A DNA stretch of 41,910 nucleotides, taken from IMG/VR virus record IMGVR_UViG_3300020180_000043, positions 1-41,910 of that record; one strand, given 5' to 3'. This document shows, one piece after another, positions 14,250-23,879 of this stretch. Positions within the stretch are counted from its first letter, which is position 1, and each line of letters begins with the position of its first letter. The stretch is from a virus. The notes below the pieces were generated by a model, which made no database searches, was not told the origin of the DNA, and worked only from the letters and a program-made list of their open reading frames with translations. The translations under genes were made by a program, and so were the position numbers.

Positions 14250-17200
14250 TCAGTTTTGTGACGGAACCAATGCATTAACCATCCCAACGTATCTCGCATT
14301 GGCTTGTAGATACACTCGACGTTTGTGCTTTGGTAGACTTTGGATAAACCCTGGCAAGCGACGCTCGTTTAAGTTAATCGGTCTGCGTGACATCAAACTC
14401 TGTCTCAGATTCTGTACAATCTCTTCCGGGTCACGACCATCCGCGATGTACATCTTAGGTGCGATTTTCATATAAGCACCGATTGACTTCTGTGCTTGCT
14501 TCAAATCACCGCGTGCAACGTGCTCGAATATCTCATACGTCAGTGGGTCGACAGCGTATTGGTTTGCGTTCGGTTCGTACCAAGACTGTCGCTGTGACCA
14601 ACGCTGGACATCCTTACGCAGGTTATCAAACACCTCCCGCCTGGGATGTACATAGTATTCGAGATACTTGTTGCTCAACTTATACGCAGGAAGGATGTCT
14701 AGGTACGACTTCCCTAGTCTCGTATAAAACGGATACTTAGAATACTTCCCACCACCATACGCCGCAGTCAAAAATTGACTAACAGTCGAAGCTAGTGGAG
14801 ATTGTGCTAACAGTGCGTTTTGCGTACTCTGAGGATGATCACCAATCTCAAAGAACCTGGCAGCGTGTCCGATTGCTTGATACTCCATTAAGTCGTTCTT
14901 CATCCGCTGCCACCATTCTTCGTCGTCACGTTCTGGTGGTCGACGGTGAACAGAGTCTTTCAACAAACGGTTTAACTCACCACCGCTTACAGCAAAACCT
15001 AAACCGACAATCACAGCTCCTGTCGCAGCGAGTAGCTTATCCGCCGAAGCGAGATTCTTAAGAGACTTGAAATCTTTATACGACTTATGCAACTCTGTCA
15101 TCGTCGCTTCTGCACGACGATTCTGCAAATTCATATAACTAGAAAAGCTAAACGCCATTTTGAGCCAGGGGTTGTTCTCTATATACCCTTTTCGATGCTT
15201 AGCTTCTGTGTTACCTTGAGTGATTTTGATAAAGTTCTGTAGGATTTTGTTGTAAGTTAAGCTACCAGGTTCCAATTTACCAGCAGCTATCTCAGCAATT
15301 TCTGCTTCTTTTAGTCGGAGACGTCGTGCTTGTGCTCCACTCTTACGTGGATCAAACTTAGTCTGCCATCGTTCAGCCATGTGCTGAGCCATACGCAAAC
15401 TAAACACATTCAAGAACTCGGACATTCTTGCAGATCCGAATATCGTTCCGGTTGTACCACGGATGAACTGACTAGCTCGTGTCATCCAATAGTTGGAGTC
15501 CGTAGTATATCTCTGCAATGTAGGCTTCATAGCACCGGCGTTAAAACCCTCTTTTCTAACAAGATCATAATCATCAGCAAGTTGATAAAACGACTTAACA
15601 GTGTCCACCAACGCTCTAGGAATGTTTCTTAACCTTCCTTCAGTCGACTCATTGACAGCAACTAGAAACTGAAACGCGTTTGATAACACATTCAAACTTG
15701 TCATAGAACTTTCAACTATCGTCGATGCTAGTTGAATAGTTCTTCCTGTCCCCGTAGCACCTGGGACAGCCAGCGGGCGGTCTTGAAACACGTGCCAGAC
15801 ACGATCCATATCTGCAGGATTACCGCCTTGTCGATAATGCCCTTCTCGCAGCTTATCGTACACGTCGTCCATGATTTTTTCATTCATTCTATCTTTAAGC
15901 TCATACATAACACGACCCAAATTGTCTGGATCAATCTCACGTTTGATCTTTCCAGTACTGGTCTTACCTTTAACGATTGTCAAATCTGTATCAACCCCAC
16001 CGATTTTACGCCCAACTTTTATGATAGCAGCTATTGCTTGGTTTTTAAGTTTCGCATTAGCGTTGGCGTCTAACGAATAAACATGATCCGTGAAGTCTTT
16101 GTGCGAGAGTTTGTTAAACTGAGCAAGAACTTCAGCGTGTGTTACGCGAGTTTCAAGATCAACGCTATCTGAGTACTTAATTAACTCCGCAACAGTTTTT
16201 TTGTTAAGACTAGTTTTGTCCAAAATCCTATGATCCACCAACTGCTGTACCATCTCTACTTTGTTTAACGGTTTTAGTTTCTTACCAATCAAACCGAGGA
16301 TGTTATTCATGTATGACTGTGTCTCACCGACATCTTCTAACATCCCACTTCCGAGCATTTTGATAGTAGCAATTCGACGAAGCCCACTCTCAATCCATCT
16401 GCTGCCGATCTCGTAAGGATCAGTATGAAAAAAGCTGAAAGATTTACCATCCACATCGACTGTAAACGGAACATATTTTATCTTACGCGAACCTTCGACA
16501 AACCCTTGTCGCCTTGTTATAGCTTCACCGTACTTGAACCCGTCGTCCGCTTTGAATCCGATTTCTCTCTTAGACCACTTTTCCAGATCCTCTCTCGTTA
16601 TACCTGGATTACGCTCTAAAATCTTATTTATCCAAGCCTGGTATTCCTTACTTCCTGGATCCTGAATCTTCGCATACCCTTCGCTTGTCAGAATATGCGG
16701 CACTGTACGTTCCATTGATTCACGAAACGGTACTGTATCACCACTAGGTAGTCTGCGATACCCTTGTGCAGTCTCCATGTGATGAGTAATCAAGTCATGA
16801 ATCGCTGTGAACATCCTCATCGTGTTCTTAGCCCAGTCAGGTGGAGCAAGTTTATCTGCCGAGGTTACAGCTTTCTGGTCAAACATTCTTACGATACTCG
16901 GCAGTCCTGTCTTATTATCATTCACACCTAACACTTTTCTCTGAGTATAACTTAGCTGGTCAAACAGTACATCCACCAGAGCGTCTTGATATGGCACCGC
17001 TTGTGCAGAGTAATCCGCCACCATATCATCCAAACCCTGCATGAATATGTTTGCAGCATCTGTCTTGTGCATGATGTTTGAGATATCATAAAGCCCACGT
17101 GCCCAGCGGATGAAGTGTGAGTCTGAAAAACTCCTACGCTGTTCTCGTGACTTATTAGCCAGCTCATTTACATACGCATACTTGTTAGCACGTTCTTGAG

Positions 17201-20200
17201 CAAGTGTGCCAGTACGCGGATTAAACTCACGATTGATCATGTCTTGCAACTGATCACGAGCTTCTTTCAAATCCTTTCTCAGTTCAGCATTTCGTGCTTG
17301 AATTTTTGGATCACCCCTGGGATCAGTTTTAAGAGCATGGTTTAACTGATCTTCAAGCAGACTAACCTGATCTTCTGAGTACTTAAGTTGTGTTGATTCG
17401 TCAACAAACATCCTACGAACAGCACCCTCAAATTCGGTATTGATAGGTTTCGCACCTTTGATATCATCCGCCTGCTTATAAACCTCACGCATGAATTCTT
17501 GAATCGTCTTAAAGATTTCGACAGTTCTTGGATCTTTAATCGTGTCGTATCCAATCTTACCGCGAAAGAACGCTTCAAATGTTCTCGCAAAAGATTCTTC
17601 AGCTTTCGTTGTCCAGATACCGTGCTGGACTCCAAACATACGCTCGATACCAGCTACGTCTTTAGAATCTAAAAACTGACGGCGTGCGATGTGTGCGAGT
17701 TCGTGTACGATACTAGAGAAGTCCGGATTTGTCAGTGCCTTGATAATAGCACGTGAGTCGTTTAGAAATCCGACAGATGCTTTGTTGTCCTGGTACATTA
17801 CAAGTCCGTCATCACGGAGTTTAGTAATGTTCTCAGGCGTGAAGTCGTATGAGTAAACAGCTGGTCCTGGTTTTACAATCGTGACTTCTTTTATCAGATC
17901 TTTTACTTTAGCTATCTCTGCGTTTAAGTTAGGAAAAAGTTTAGGATTCTCAGCGTGTACGAATCTAAGTGCTTCAATAAGATATCTTTCAGCAACTTTG
18001 ACACCCTTCGAATCCCGATCCACAAACTGTAACATATCCCGTACACTGTTTTCAATATACTGCGTACGATTTTTTATTGGGGTCGGAGCGTAGTCAACCT
18101 CTAAACCTACCAGCTCAATTACTTTTTGTATGAACGCATCACGGTCTGGTACAGTCGTTACCGTCTCAGACATACTATTAAGATTTGACTTTTCAAGCTT
18201 TGCGTTTTTGTCAATCTTCTTGAGAATCCCATTCATATCAGAGGTCAAAACTTTGTCGTAATAAATTTCACGACCTAGTTTAGACTCCTCATCATGTGTT
18301 CCCATTTGATACGTATTGAGAAACTCTCCGCTCGGCAACGCAATCCTAGTAGCCCCACGCTTAGCAGCTTCGAGAGTTATCATCTTCAAAGCGACTTCAT
18401 TCCAGTCGAACATAGCAGGTGTGTGGTGTGGGTTTAGTATCGTATTTGTCGCGAAATCTATACCACTGAGCATGGTAAGTGGTTTTACCGTACCATCTTT
18501 GGAGTTGTTCGCCTTTTTGATACGTTTGTTCAACGCACGCTTTATGTTGTTTATTTCTAAGTTTCTCATGTCCTCCGGAACCTTAGCAAAGTGATCAGCC
18601 ACAGTTTTCTGCTTGAGTAAATAATCTATAACTGGTTTAGCGTCAGTGATAGGTTCCTTACTATCTTCGGACTCATAATGACCCTTAAGGTCTTGTAATA
18701 CCTTCTGAGTAGCGTCATCGACACCTATACGTGACTGCTCGATATCACCCTGCAACTCTTGAACAACCATTGTCTTTTTTCCGTCAACCAGCTCCATAGT
18801 TCCGCGAATCCAGAAGTATGGGTTAATAGTCTTTTCTCCCGCCCCACCAAACTTGTGCGTACTTCCACGCTGAACATCCTTCAGTGCTATACCATGAAAA
18901 AAGCTATCCTCGGGAAACCTCGCAACGTACTCAAAATACTCAAGCACGCCAGGCCGTTTAATGCTTGCATAATTCTCATACGTAGGTGTGAAAAGACTTC
19001 TCAGGCTTCTTACCTCACTGATAATAGCATCACTCTCTTTCTGTAACTCGTCGAGTTTAGCTCCAACTTCTACCCTCTCGTCGTCAGTTTTTGCTTTGTC
19101 ACCTTGTTCACGAAGACGGAAACGTTCAACTGCCAGCTCAGAATAACTATTATTAAGCTCTGACAGTCTCTGTACTTGTTCTGGTGTTCGAGTTCTGATT
19201 GATTCCAGTTTCATCAGCGAATTTTTTAACGCATCTCGAACCTGCGTAGCGTTAACAGTAATTTGTTTGATGTCGTCAGGACTTTTACCTGTCATATCCC
19301 CACTATCACTGATGTCAGAAGTCTCGAGCCGATACCACTCGTCAAGACCACTCGTCCACAATGCACGACGACCCAGTTTATTCTCGAGATACCCGTAAAC
19401 CTCAGAAATAGGTCTCGGCTTCTTAAACTGACTCATAAACTCTTGACTCAACACGACATCTTCTGCTTTGTAATGATGAGCAAAAAACTCTTTCGAGTCT
19501 TGAAACAGCACAGTCTGTGGTGTGATATCATACTCACTCTTGTTCGCCATTACAGCAGCCCAAGCTTCCTTCGGATCTACCCCGTCTTTCTTAGCTTTGT
19601 GTCGGATAAGATTATCCATCAACGTTGCACCGATAACAGCTTTTCGTTTATCAAGCCCGAAGTCATTAACAAGCGAGTTGTACATACTACGCATGTCGGT
19701 CGCGTCTGGATCAACACCACGCTTCTCAATCTCATCCAAGACATCAACATGTTTGCTCCGGTCATACGTCTTTCTGATAGCACTGAGACCACCAAAAAAC
19801 ATACCACTAAGTGCTCCAGTTCCGGCAGCAATACCCACTTCTCTCAATGACTCTTTAATAGACTGTTTGTTCCAATCACCGACAAGTGTGTTGTACTCAA
19901 CCTGTCTCCAAGACTCATCTGCACCGTTTTGAAACACGTCAATCGCAGCACCTCTAATAATCATAGGCACGAAGTTATTGATAACTTTCCTACTACCTAT
20001 CGCAAGTGATCCTTTAGACAACAGTTGTGTCTGCGGATCAATCTTATTGAGTGCGTATGCAACTGGTGAATACAACGCTGCGACAAAATCTCCTCTCGCG
20101 GCTGCATCTTCTTCAGACCACCCTTGCTGTTTAAGACTTTCTCTCGTATGCTGGTTAACCTGCCCCATACCGACAGCAGTCATAGCTGCTGCTGTAGAGT

Positions 20201-21176
20201 TTCTGAGAAACTTTGTCTGTTCAGCGGGTTTTAACTTAGATACCCCTCTTAACGTACCAGCAGCTTTACCAGCCAGACCGAGTGCAAGAAACTGACCTAC
20301 AAGATTACCACTAAACTGAGAAATACTAACAGGACTGTACCACGGATCTGGGCCGAATTCTTTGTCATCCCATTCGTATCTAAGATAACCATCTTCCATT
20401 ATCTTTTTGTATTCTCGGTTCGGGTCGGCGTTGATATTTGTTAAATCCTGAAAGTAATGATACTTAACAGAATCCATAGTCTTTTGTAAAGTTTTTCGAG
20501 CACTATAGAAAATGCTTTTATCACCAGCTCCGGCAAAGTTATCATACACATACATACCGGAAGCGTATGATGATAACGCTAACGCAGTGTCAGCCATGTA
20601 ACCGATTCCAGATGTGAAGCTATCCTGCACTCCTAGCAGATTACCAGCTATGGTGTGACGTGCATTTTGTGGGAGCTTGTCGATTTGTCTGTTAATAAAA
20701 TCGACGGTACCTAGTGTCATCACTTGTGAGTACAGATTACCATGCTTCAGTTTAGTTTTAGAATCATACCGTTTCCAGTATGGATCACCACGAAGTCTAG
20801 CTTCTGTCTCACGTTGTTGTGATGTAACAGGAATCTCAGAGTCTACCTTCTGATCTATATCAATTTCATCAGCTGGAGTAAGCTGACCATCCCACGAACC
20901 GTTCAGCTTGTAAAGATGTTCTCGCTCGTACTTGTAGGCTTGTCTACGTGTTTCACGAGACTTATAAAACTCCAACTGTTCTGGTTGAAGCTCTCTTGTG
21001 ACATACGCACCTCTTGACGGTTTTGTGTTAAAATCGTCAGACGATTGTTCTGCAGAATCATACCGGCTGTTTAACTTATCTGCGAGCCTTTCCATACGCT
21101 GAAAAGCTGGTTCAGCGTCAGCAAGCATCTTGTCCATACGCGATTCTGCAGCTGTTAGTTTATCTTCTGAGTTCAT
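14250..21176 (-). CDS. Giant phage polyvalent-type virion protein with zincin domain, 2308 aa
   Basis: This single frame of 6.9 kb is the largest gene of the window. Residues about 800-960 (VVQELQGDIEQ, then DWNEVALKMITLEAAKRGATRIALPSGEF read in pieces) match a domain common in phage polyvalent proteins that has a QSD-W-like and G-x-x-R-I-A-x-P-x-G signature. Residues 1158-1162 are HELAH, an HExxH zinc-peptidase motif, with EESFARTFE about 31-39 residues later offering the third ligand. A long coiled coil runs about 1265-1350. Hydrophobic Gly/Ala-rich stretches occur near 190-215, 300, 460 and 2050. The C-terminus resembles the terminal large-polyvalent-protein-associated domains. It is probably packaged and ejected with DNA, acting on envelope or host proteins. 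The start follows GAGAG, and the upstream gene stops six bases before it. Confidence 0.75.
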   Translation of the reverse strand: MNSEDKLTAAESRMDKMLADAEPAFQRMERLADKLNSRYDSAEQSSDDFNTKPSRGAYVTRELQPEQLEFYKSRETRRQAYKYEREHLYKLNGSWDGQLTPADEIDIDQKVDSEIPVTSQQRETEARLRGDPYWKRYDSKTKLKHGNLYSQVMTLGTVDFINRQIDKLPQNARHTIAGNLLGVQDSFTSGIGYMADTALALSSYASGMYVYDNFAGAGDKSIFYSARKTLQKTMDSVKYHYFQDLTNINADPNREYKKIMEDGYLRYEWDDKEFGPDPWYSPVSISQFSGNLVGQFLALGLAGKAAGTLRGVSKLKPAEQTKFLRNSTAAAMTAVGMGQVNQHTRESLKQQGWSEEDAAARGDFVAALYSPVAYALNKIDPQTQLLSKGSLAIGSRKVINNFVPMIIRGAAIDVFQNGADESWRQVEYNTLVGDWNKQSIKESLREVGIAAGTGALSGMFFGGLSAIRKTYDRSKHVDVLDEIEKRGVDPDATDMRSMYNSLVNDFGLDKRKAVIGATLMDNLIRHKAKKDGVDPKEAWAAVMANKSEYDITPQTVLFQDSKEFFAHHYKAEDVVLSQEFMSQFKKPRPISEVYGYLENKLGRRALWTSGLDEWYRLETSDISDSGDMTGKSPDDIKQITVNATQVRDALKNSLMKLESIRTRTPEQVQRLSELNNSYSELAVERFRLREQGDKAKTDDERVEVGAKLDELQKESDAIISEVRSLRSLFTPTYENYASIKRPGVLEYFEYVARFPEDSFFHGIALKDVQRGSTHKFGGAGEKTINPYFWIRGTMELVDGKKTMVVQELQGDIEQSRIGVDDATQKVLQDLKGHYESEDSKEPITDAKPVIDYLLKQKTVADHFAKVPEDMRNLEINNIKRALNKRIKKANNSKDGTVKPLTMLSGIDFATNTILNPHHTPAMFDWNEVALKMITLEAAKRGATRIALPSGEFLNTYQMGTHDEESKLGREIYYDKVLTSDMNGILKKIDKNAKLEKSNLNSMSETVTTVPDRDAFIQKVIELVGLEVDYAPTPIKNRTQYIENSVRDMLQFVDRDSKGVKVAERYLIEALRFVHAENPKLFPNLNAEIAKVKDLIKEVTIVKPGPAVYSYDFTPENITKLRDDGLVMYQDNKASVGFLNDSRAIIKALTNPDFSSIVHELAHIARRQFLDSKDVAGIERMFGVQHGIWTTKAEESFARTFEAFFRGKIGYDTIKDPRTVEIFKTIQEFMREVYKQADDIKGAKPINTEFEGAVRRMFVDESTQLKYSEDQVSLLEDQLNHALKTDPRGDPKIQARNAELRKDLKEARDQLQDMINREFNPRTGTLAQERANKYAYVNELANKSREQRRSFSDSHFIRWARGLYDISNIMHKTDAANIFMQGLDDMVADYSAQAVPYQDALVDVLFDQLSYTQRKVLGVNDNKTGLPSIVRMFDQKAVTSADKLAPPDWAKNTMRMFTAIHDLITHHMETAQGYRRLPSGDTVPFRESMERTVPHILTSEGYAKIQDPGSKEYQAWINKILERNPGITREDLEKWSKREIGFKADDGFKYGEAITRRQGFVEGSRKIKYVPFTVDVDGKSFSFFHTDPYEIGSRWIESGLRRIATIKMLGSGMLEDVGETQSYMNNILGLIGKKLKPLNKVEMVQQLVDHRILDKTSLNKKTVAELIKYSDSVDLETRVTHAEVLAQFNKLSHKDFTDHVYSLDANANAKLKNQAIAAIIKVGRKIGGVDTDLTIVKGKTSTGKIKREIDPDNLGRVMYELKDRMNEKIMDDVYDKLREGHYRQGGNPADMDRVWHVFQDRPLAVPGATGTGRTIQLASTIVESSMTSLNVLSNAFQFLVAVNESTEGRLRNIPRALVDTVKSFYQLADDYDLVRKEGFNAGAMKPTLQRYTTDSNYWMTRASQFIRGTTGTIFGSARMSEFLNVFSLRMAQHMAERWQTKFDPRKSGAQARRLRLKEAEIAEIAAGKLEPGSLTYNKILQNFIKITQGNTEAKHRKGYIENNPWLKMAFSFSSYMNLQNRRAEATMTELHKSYKDFKSLKNLASADKLLAATGAVIVGLGFAVSGGELNRLLKDSVHRRPPERDDEEWWQRMKNDLMEYQAIGHAARFFEIGDHPQSTQNALLAQSPLASTVSQFLTAAYGGGKYSKYPFYTRLGKSYLDILPAYKLSNKYLEYYVHPRREVFDNLRKDVQRWSQRQSWYEPNANQYAVDPLTYEIFEHVARGDLKQAQKSIGAYMKIAPKMYIADGRDPEEIVQNLRQSLMSRRPINLNERRLPGFIQSLPKHKRRVYLQANARYVGMVNALVPSQN

Positions 21177-21182
21177 TGTATC

Positions 21183-22331
21183 TTACTCTCTGTTGAAGTC
21201 AGGCCTGAAGTCACGAATTGTTGACGACATAGGATTCGCGTTAGTGTTAGCGGGTTTTTGAGTCTCGTTCGGTATCGTAAAAGTAATGCCATTCTTCCCA
21301 ACTCTGGAATTCTTAATCATGTTGATGATACCACCACCAGTGAGACCATGCTCAGTAATACGTGATTTCTTCACTGGTCTACTTTGCATTACACCATTTG
21401 TGTCCAAATACTCCTCTGTACTCTTCTCAAGCTGCATGTCTGGTAAGAGTGTTTTAGCTGTTTCAAGACCAAACGTAGATGTTACATACAAAAATGCAGC
21501 AGTCTCTGGATCAGTGTCAACAATACTCTTAGCAGCCCCTATCATCAACTCTTTAGGACTCTTCACCAGTTCGGGATGCTTTTCTCGAAACGCACTCATA
21601 ACTTTCATCACAGGTAAGTGACCATACTTCGCGTTCATCATCTCAAACCCAAGATCACCTTGCATCGCAGTCGTAACTATCGTCGCTTCTCTGTCGATCT
21701 CGAGCTTCTCATTCTCAGCATTAAACCCTTTAAGCATAGCAGTTTGCTTGGCATTATCGTTTACGATATCCAAGTTCTTCTTATTAAGATCAGCGACCTT
21801 GTTAAGCATGTCGAGCATGTAACTAGACGAGGTATTCAACCTTCTCACACGACGTTCTTCCGCGTTTGGTGCTGCTTCGATATATTCCTTGATTGCGTTT
21901 TTATGGTGTTCCGCCTCATCTTGCATCAACTTAGCACTGTAACGGTGTTGTTCAAGCTCTGTAGTACCAGTTTTGACACCAAGCTGTGCTCGTTCTAAAT
22001 CAAGTTTAGCAGACTCAAACTTTAACTTATTTATTTCTGGAGCTAAGACAGACTCTTGTTTAGCTTGCTCCAAATCAAACTCAGCCGTATTAGCATCTGC
22101 CGCCATCATTCTGATACGACTCGGAGCCATCTGCTGTTCGGTCATAGCTGTTTGTTGACGCAGTTGCATATCAGCAGCACTGGCTGCGATCTGTGTTTTT
22201 AACAGCTGATTCTGCATAGCATTGTTTTGCACAGACTGAACCAGGTTCAATATCTGTGATCCACCACGAATCGCTCGTTCAAGTGGTGTAGTATCTGAGT
22301 CACCTGGACCAGGTATGAATTGAGTAGGCAT
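21183..22331 (-). CDS. Putative internal virion protein, coiled coil, 382 aa
   Basis: ATG at 22331 with AAAGGA upstream. Residues about 20-215 are long Gln/Ala/Glu-rich helices (QNNAMQNQLLKTQIAASAAD, EQQMAPSRIRMMAADAN, KLDLERAQLGVK) typical of a coiled-coil rod. Residues about 230-330 are a compact helical segment (GHLPVMKVMSAFREKHPELV). The tail is polar and disordered (TQKPANTNANPMSS). It has no cysteine, signal peptide or membrane span. Its position between the Gly/Ala-rich gp14-like protein and the giant protein mirrors the gp14-gp15-gp16 internal-core order of T7-like virions. That parallel is by position and composition only. Confidence 0.6.
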   Translation of the reverse strand: MPTQFIPGPGDSDTTPLERAIRGGSQILNLVQSVQNNAMQNQLLKTQIAASAADMQLRQQTAMTEQQMAPSRIRMMAADANTAEFDLEQAKQESVLAPEINKLKFESAKLDLERAQLGVKTGTTELEQHRYSAKLMQDEAEHHKNAIKEYIEAAPNAEERRVRRLNTSSSYMLDMLNKVADLNKKNLDIVNDNAKQTAMLKGFNAENEKLEIDREATIVTTAMQGDLGFEMMNAKYGHLPVMKVMSAFREKHPELVKSPKELMIGAAKSIVDTDPETAAFLYVTSTFGLETAKTLLPDMQLEKSTEEYLDTNGVMQSRPVKKSRITEHGLTGGGIINMIKNSRVGKNGITFTIPNETQKPANTNANPMSSTIRDFRPDFNRE

Positions 22332-22360
22332 GACAAATCCTTTACGATGTTATCGTATGT

Positions 22361-23383
22361 TTAACCGAGCAATCCGGTAAGACCGAGCAATCCACCAATC
22401 CCCATCCCGATCGGACCTAAAAACGATCCGAGACCAGCACCGGCAGCAGCCGCACCGCCAGCACCAGCTGCTGCAATACCAGACCCCATCAAACCAAACG
22501 TGCCACCGAGACCTGCGAGAGCTGATCCTGCCGTCGCCGCAGCCGTACCAGCTGCTGCTGCTGCACCACCACCAAACAGCCCACCAAGTGCTCCACCTGT
22601 AGCCATCCCACCAAGTGCTCCACCAATCCCACCACTCTGCCTAGGATTGTAAGTAACACTCTGATTACGTCCAAGATAATCCATACCATACTTAAGCCAC
22701 GGTGAGTTCTCCTGAGCAGTTCTCTGAAACTCATTAAACTTCGTATCCAACTTACCCTGCTCAAAGTTCTGGAACGGTGCTAACGCCTGGGTCATCATAC
22801 TTGCACTAGCTAACGGGCTGTTAGCAACCTGTTGAGCTAATTGAATAGACTGCAACATTCTACCTTGAGCATTTTCCTGACCTTGAAAATCATAAGCTGC
22901 TTGCTGTTGTTGATTCTTAAACTGAAAGTCACCCAACTGACCGAGAAGAGAGTTGTTCATATCAGACAATGCTCTCGCCTTAGCATCACCTTGTCTCGAT
23001 GAGAACGCACCCACACCGGCGAAGCCTTGATCAATTTGAGGTGCAATCTTCCTCAAATAATTGTTCATCGCAGGACTCGCTACGTACTTATCAAAGTACT
23101 TCGCGGTTGTATGTGGGGACAGATCAACTCGACTCTGCTTCCCCGAGAGGGCCTGGCCCAGAGCTGATTTTATAAGCTGGTCGTAGGCTGTCGTATCCGA
23201 CCCCTGGATCAACTGCATCGCCTTCGAGAATGGGCTTAGCAATTCCGCTGTCAGCTGACCCGGATACGACTCCGCTCTGTTCAGCAGCTTCCCCTTTATG
23301 TAAGGTCCCAGTTTCTTGTCGATCTCTTTCTGATAACCCGATAGGGCCGATATTGTTTTCGGTCCGCCGCCGAAGAGTCCCAT
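22361..23383 (-). CDS. gp14-like internal virion protein with Gly/Ala-rich hydrophobic tail
   Basis: The ATG at 23383 (MGLFGGGPKTISALSG) has AGAGGA upstream at good spacing; an ATG at 23392 lies too close to it. This gives 340 residues. The N-terminal 200 residues are helical and Gln-rich (FKNQQQQAAYDFQGQENAQG). From about residue 250 the chain is a run of Gly/Ala-rich hydrophobic segments (GGALGGMATGGALGGLFGG, later GPIGMGIGGLLGLTGLLG) able to insert in membranes, as expected of an ejected pore or internal core protein. Its first 87 codons lie inside the 3' end of the acetyltransferase-like gene in a different frame. Confidence 0.65.
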   Translation of the reverse strand: MGLFGGGPKTISALSGYQKEIDKKLGPYIKGKLLNRAESYPGQLTAELLSPFSKAMQLIQGSDTTAYDQLIKSALGQALSGKQSRVDLSPHTTAKYFDKYVASPAMNNYLRKIAPQIDQGFAGVGAFSSRQGDAKARALSDMNNSLLGQLGDFQFKNQQQQAAYDFQGQENAQGRMLQSIQLAQQVANSPLASASMMTQALAPFQNFEQGKLDTKFNEFQRTAQENSPWLKYGMDYLGRNQSVTYNPRQSGGIGGALGGMATGGALGGLFGGGAAAAAGTAAATAGSALAGLGGTFGLMGSGIAAAGAGGAAAAGAGLGSFLGPIGMGIGGLLGLTGLLG

Positions 23384-23861
23384 TGTCAACATCCTCTGAC
23401 ACTATGTCAGTGTTAATTTCCTCGATTACCTTATAATCCTCAAACACGAGTTCCATTGTTGTCGAGATAGGTTTGAAGTCATACTTTTTGACGAAACCGT
23501 TCGGGTCGTGAGAACTTTCCATACGTAGTTTGGTTCTATCACGTTGTTTAGCCCAGATCTTAATATGATCCAAAAACCTGCTTGCGAGATCAAACTTCTG
23601 TCCTGTAACACTACACCACACCTGCTCGACAAGAGCATACCTCATTTGTGGTGGAGCAACTGCGATACAAAACCCATGCAAGGTGTCGTCATCGTCAGTC
23701 GCAACGATTACAAGAATCAAGTCTGGATTATTACTTATCAATCTCTTACAAGCTTCGACAGTGTTCTCAGCACCATCAATCAGATCGTTATCTGGTAACA
23801 GATAAGGTTTGATATAATCCATCACAACAGGATTAGACGCATTACGCAAAGCGATTCCCAT
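23124..23861 (-). CDS. GNAT-acetyltransferase-like protein, 245 aa, with overlapping tail
   Basis: ATG at 23861 follows GAGG. Residues about 1-150 have the strand-helix order of a GNAT fold: ILVIVATDDDDTLHGFCIAV, MRYALVEQVWC, LASRFLDHIKIWAKQR, TKLRMESSHDP and FVKKYDFKPISTTMELVF. The acetyl-CoA loop (Q/R-x-x-G-x-G/A) is not clear, so activity is uncertain. Residues about 155-245 are polar and low in complexity. This tail is encoded by the 260 bases that also encode the N-terminus of the next protein, so it may exist as a by-product of the overlap. Similar GNAT-like proteins occur in podovirus tail regions. Confidence 0.6.
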   Translation of the reverse strand: MGIALRNASNPVVMDYIKPYLLPDNDLIDGAENTVEACKRLISNNPDLILVIVATDDDDTLHGFCIAVAPPQMRYALVEQVWCSVTGQKFDLASRFLDHIKIWAKQRDRTKLRMESSHDPNGFVKKYDFKPISTTMELVFEDYKVIEEINTDIVSEDVDNGTLRRRTENNIGPIGLSERDRQETGTLHKGEAAEQSGVVSGSADSGIAKPILEGDAVDPGVGYDSLRPAYKISSGPGPLGEAESS

Positions 23862-23879
23862 AAAAACCTCAAGTAAGAA

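Noticed and set aside
15732-16073. Rightward frames inside the giant leftward gene (several of 60-195 codons)
   Set aside because: All are antisense to a continuous 2308-codon frame with recognisable domains, and they lack ribosome-binding sites.
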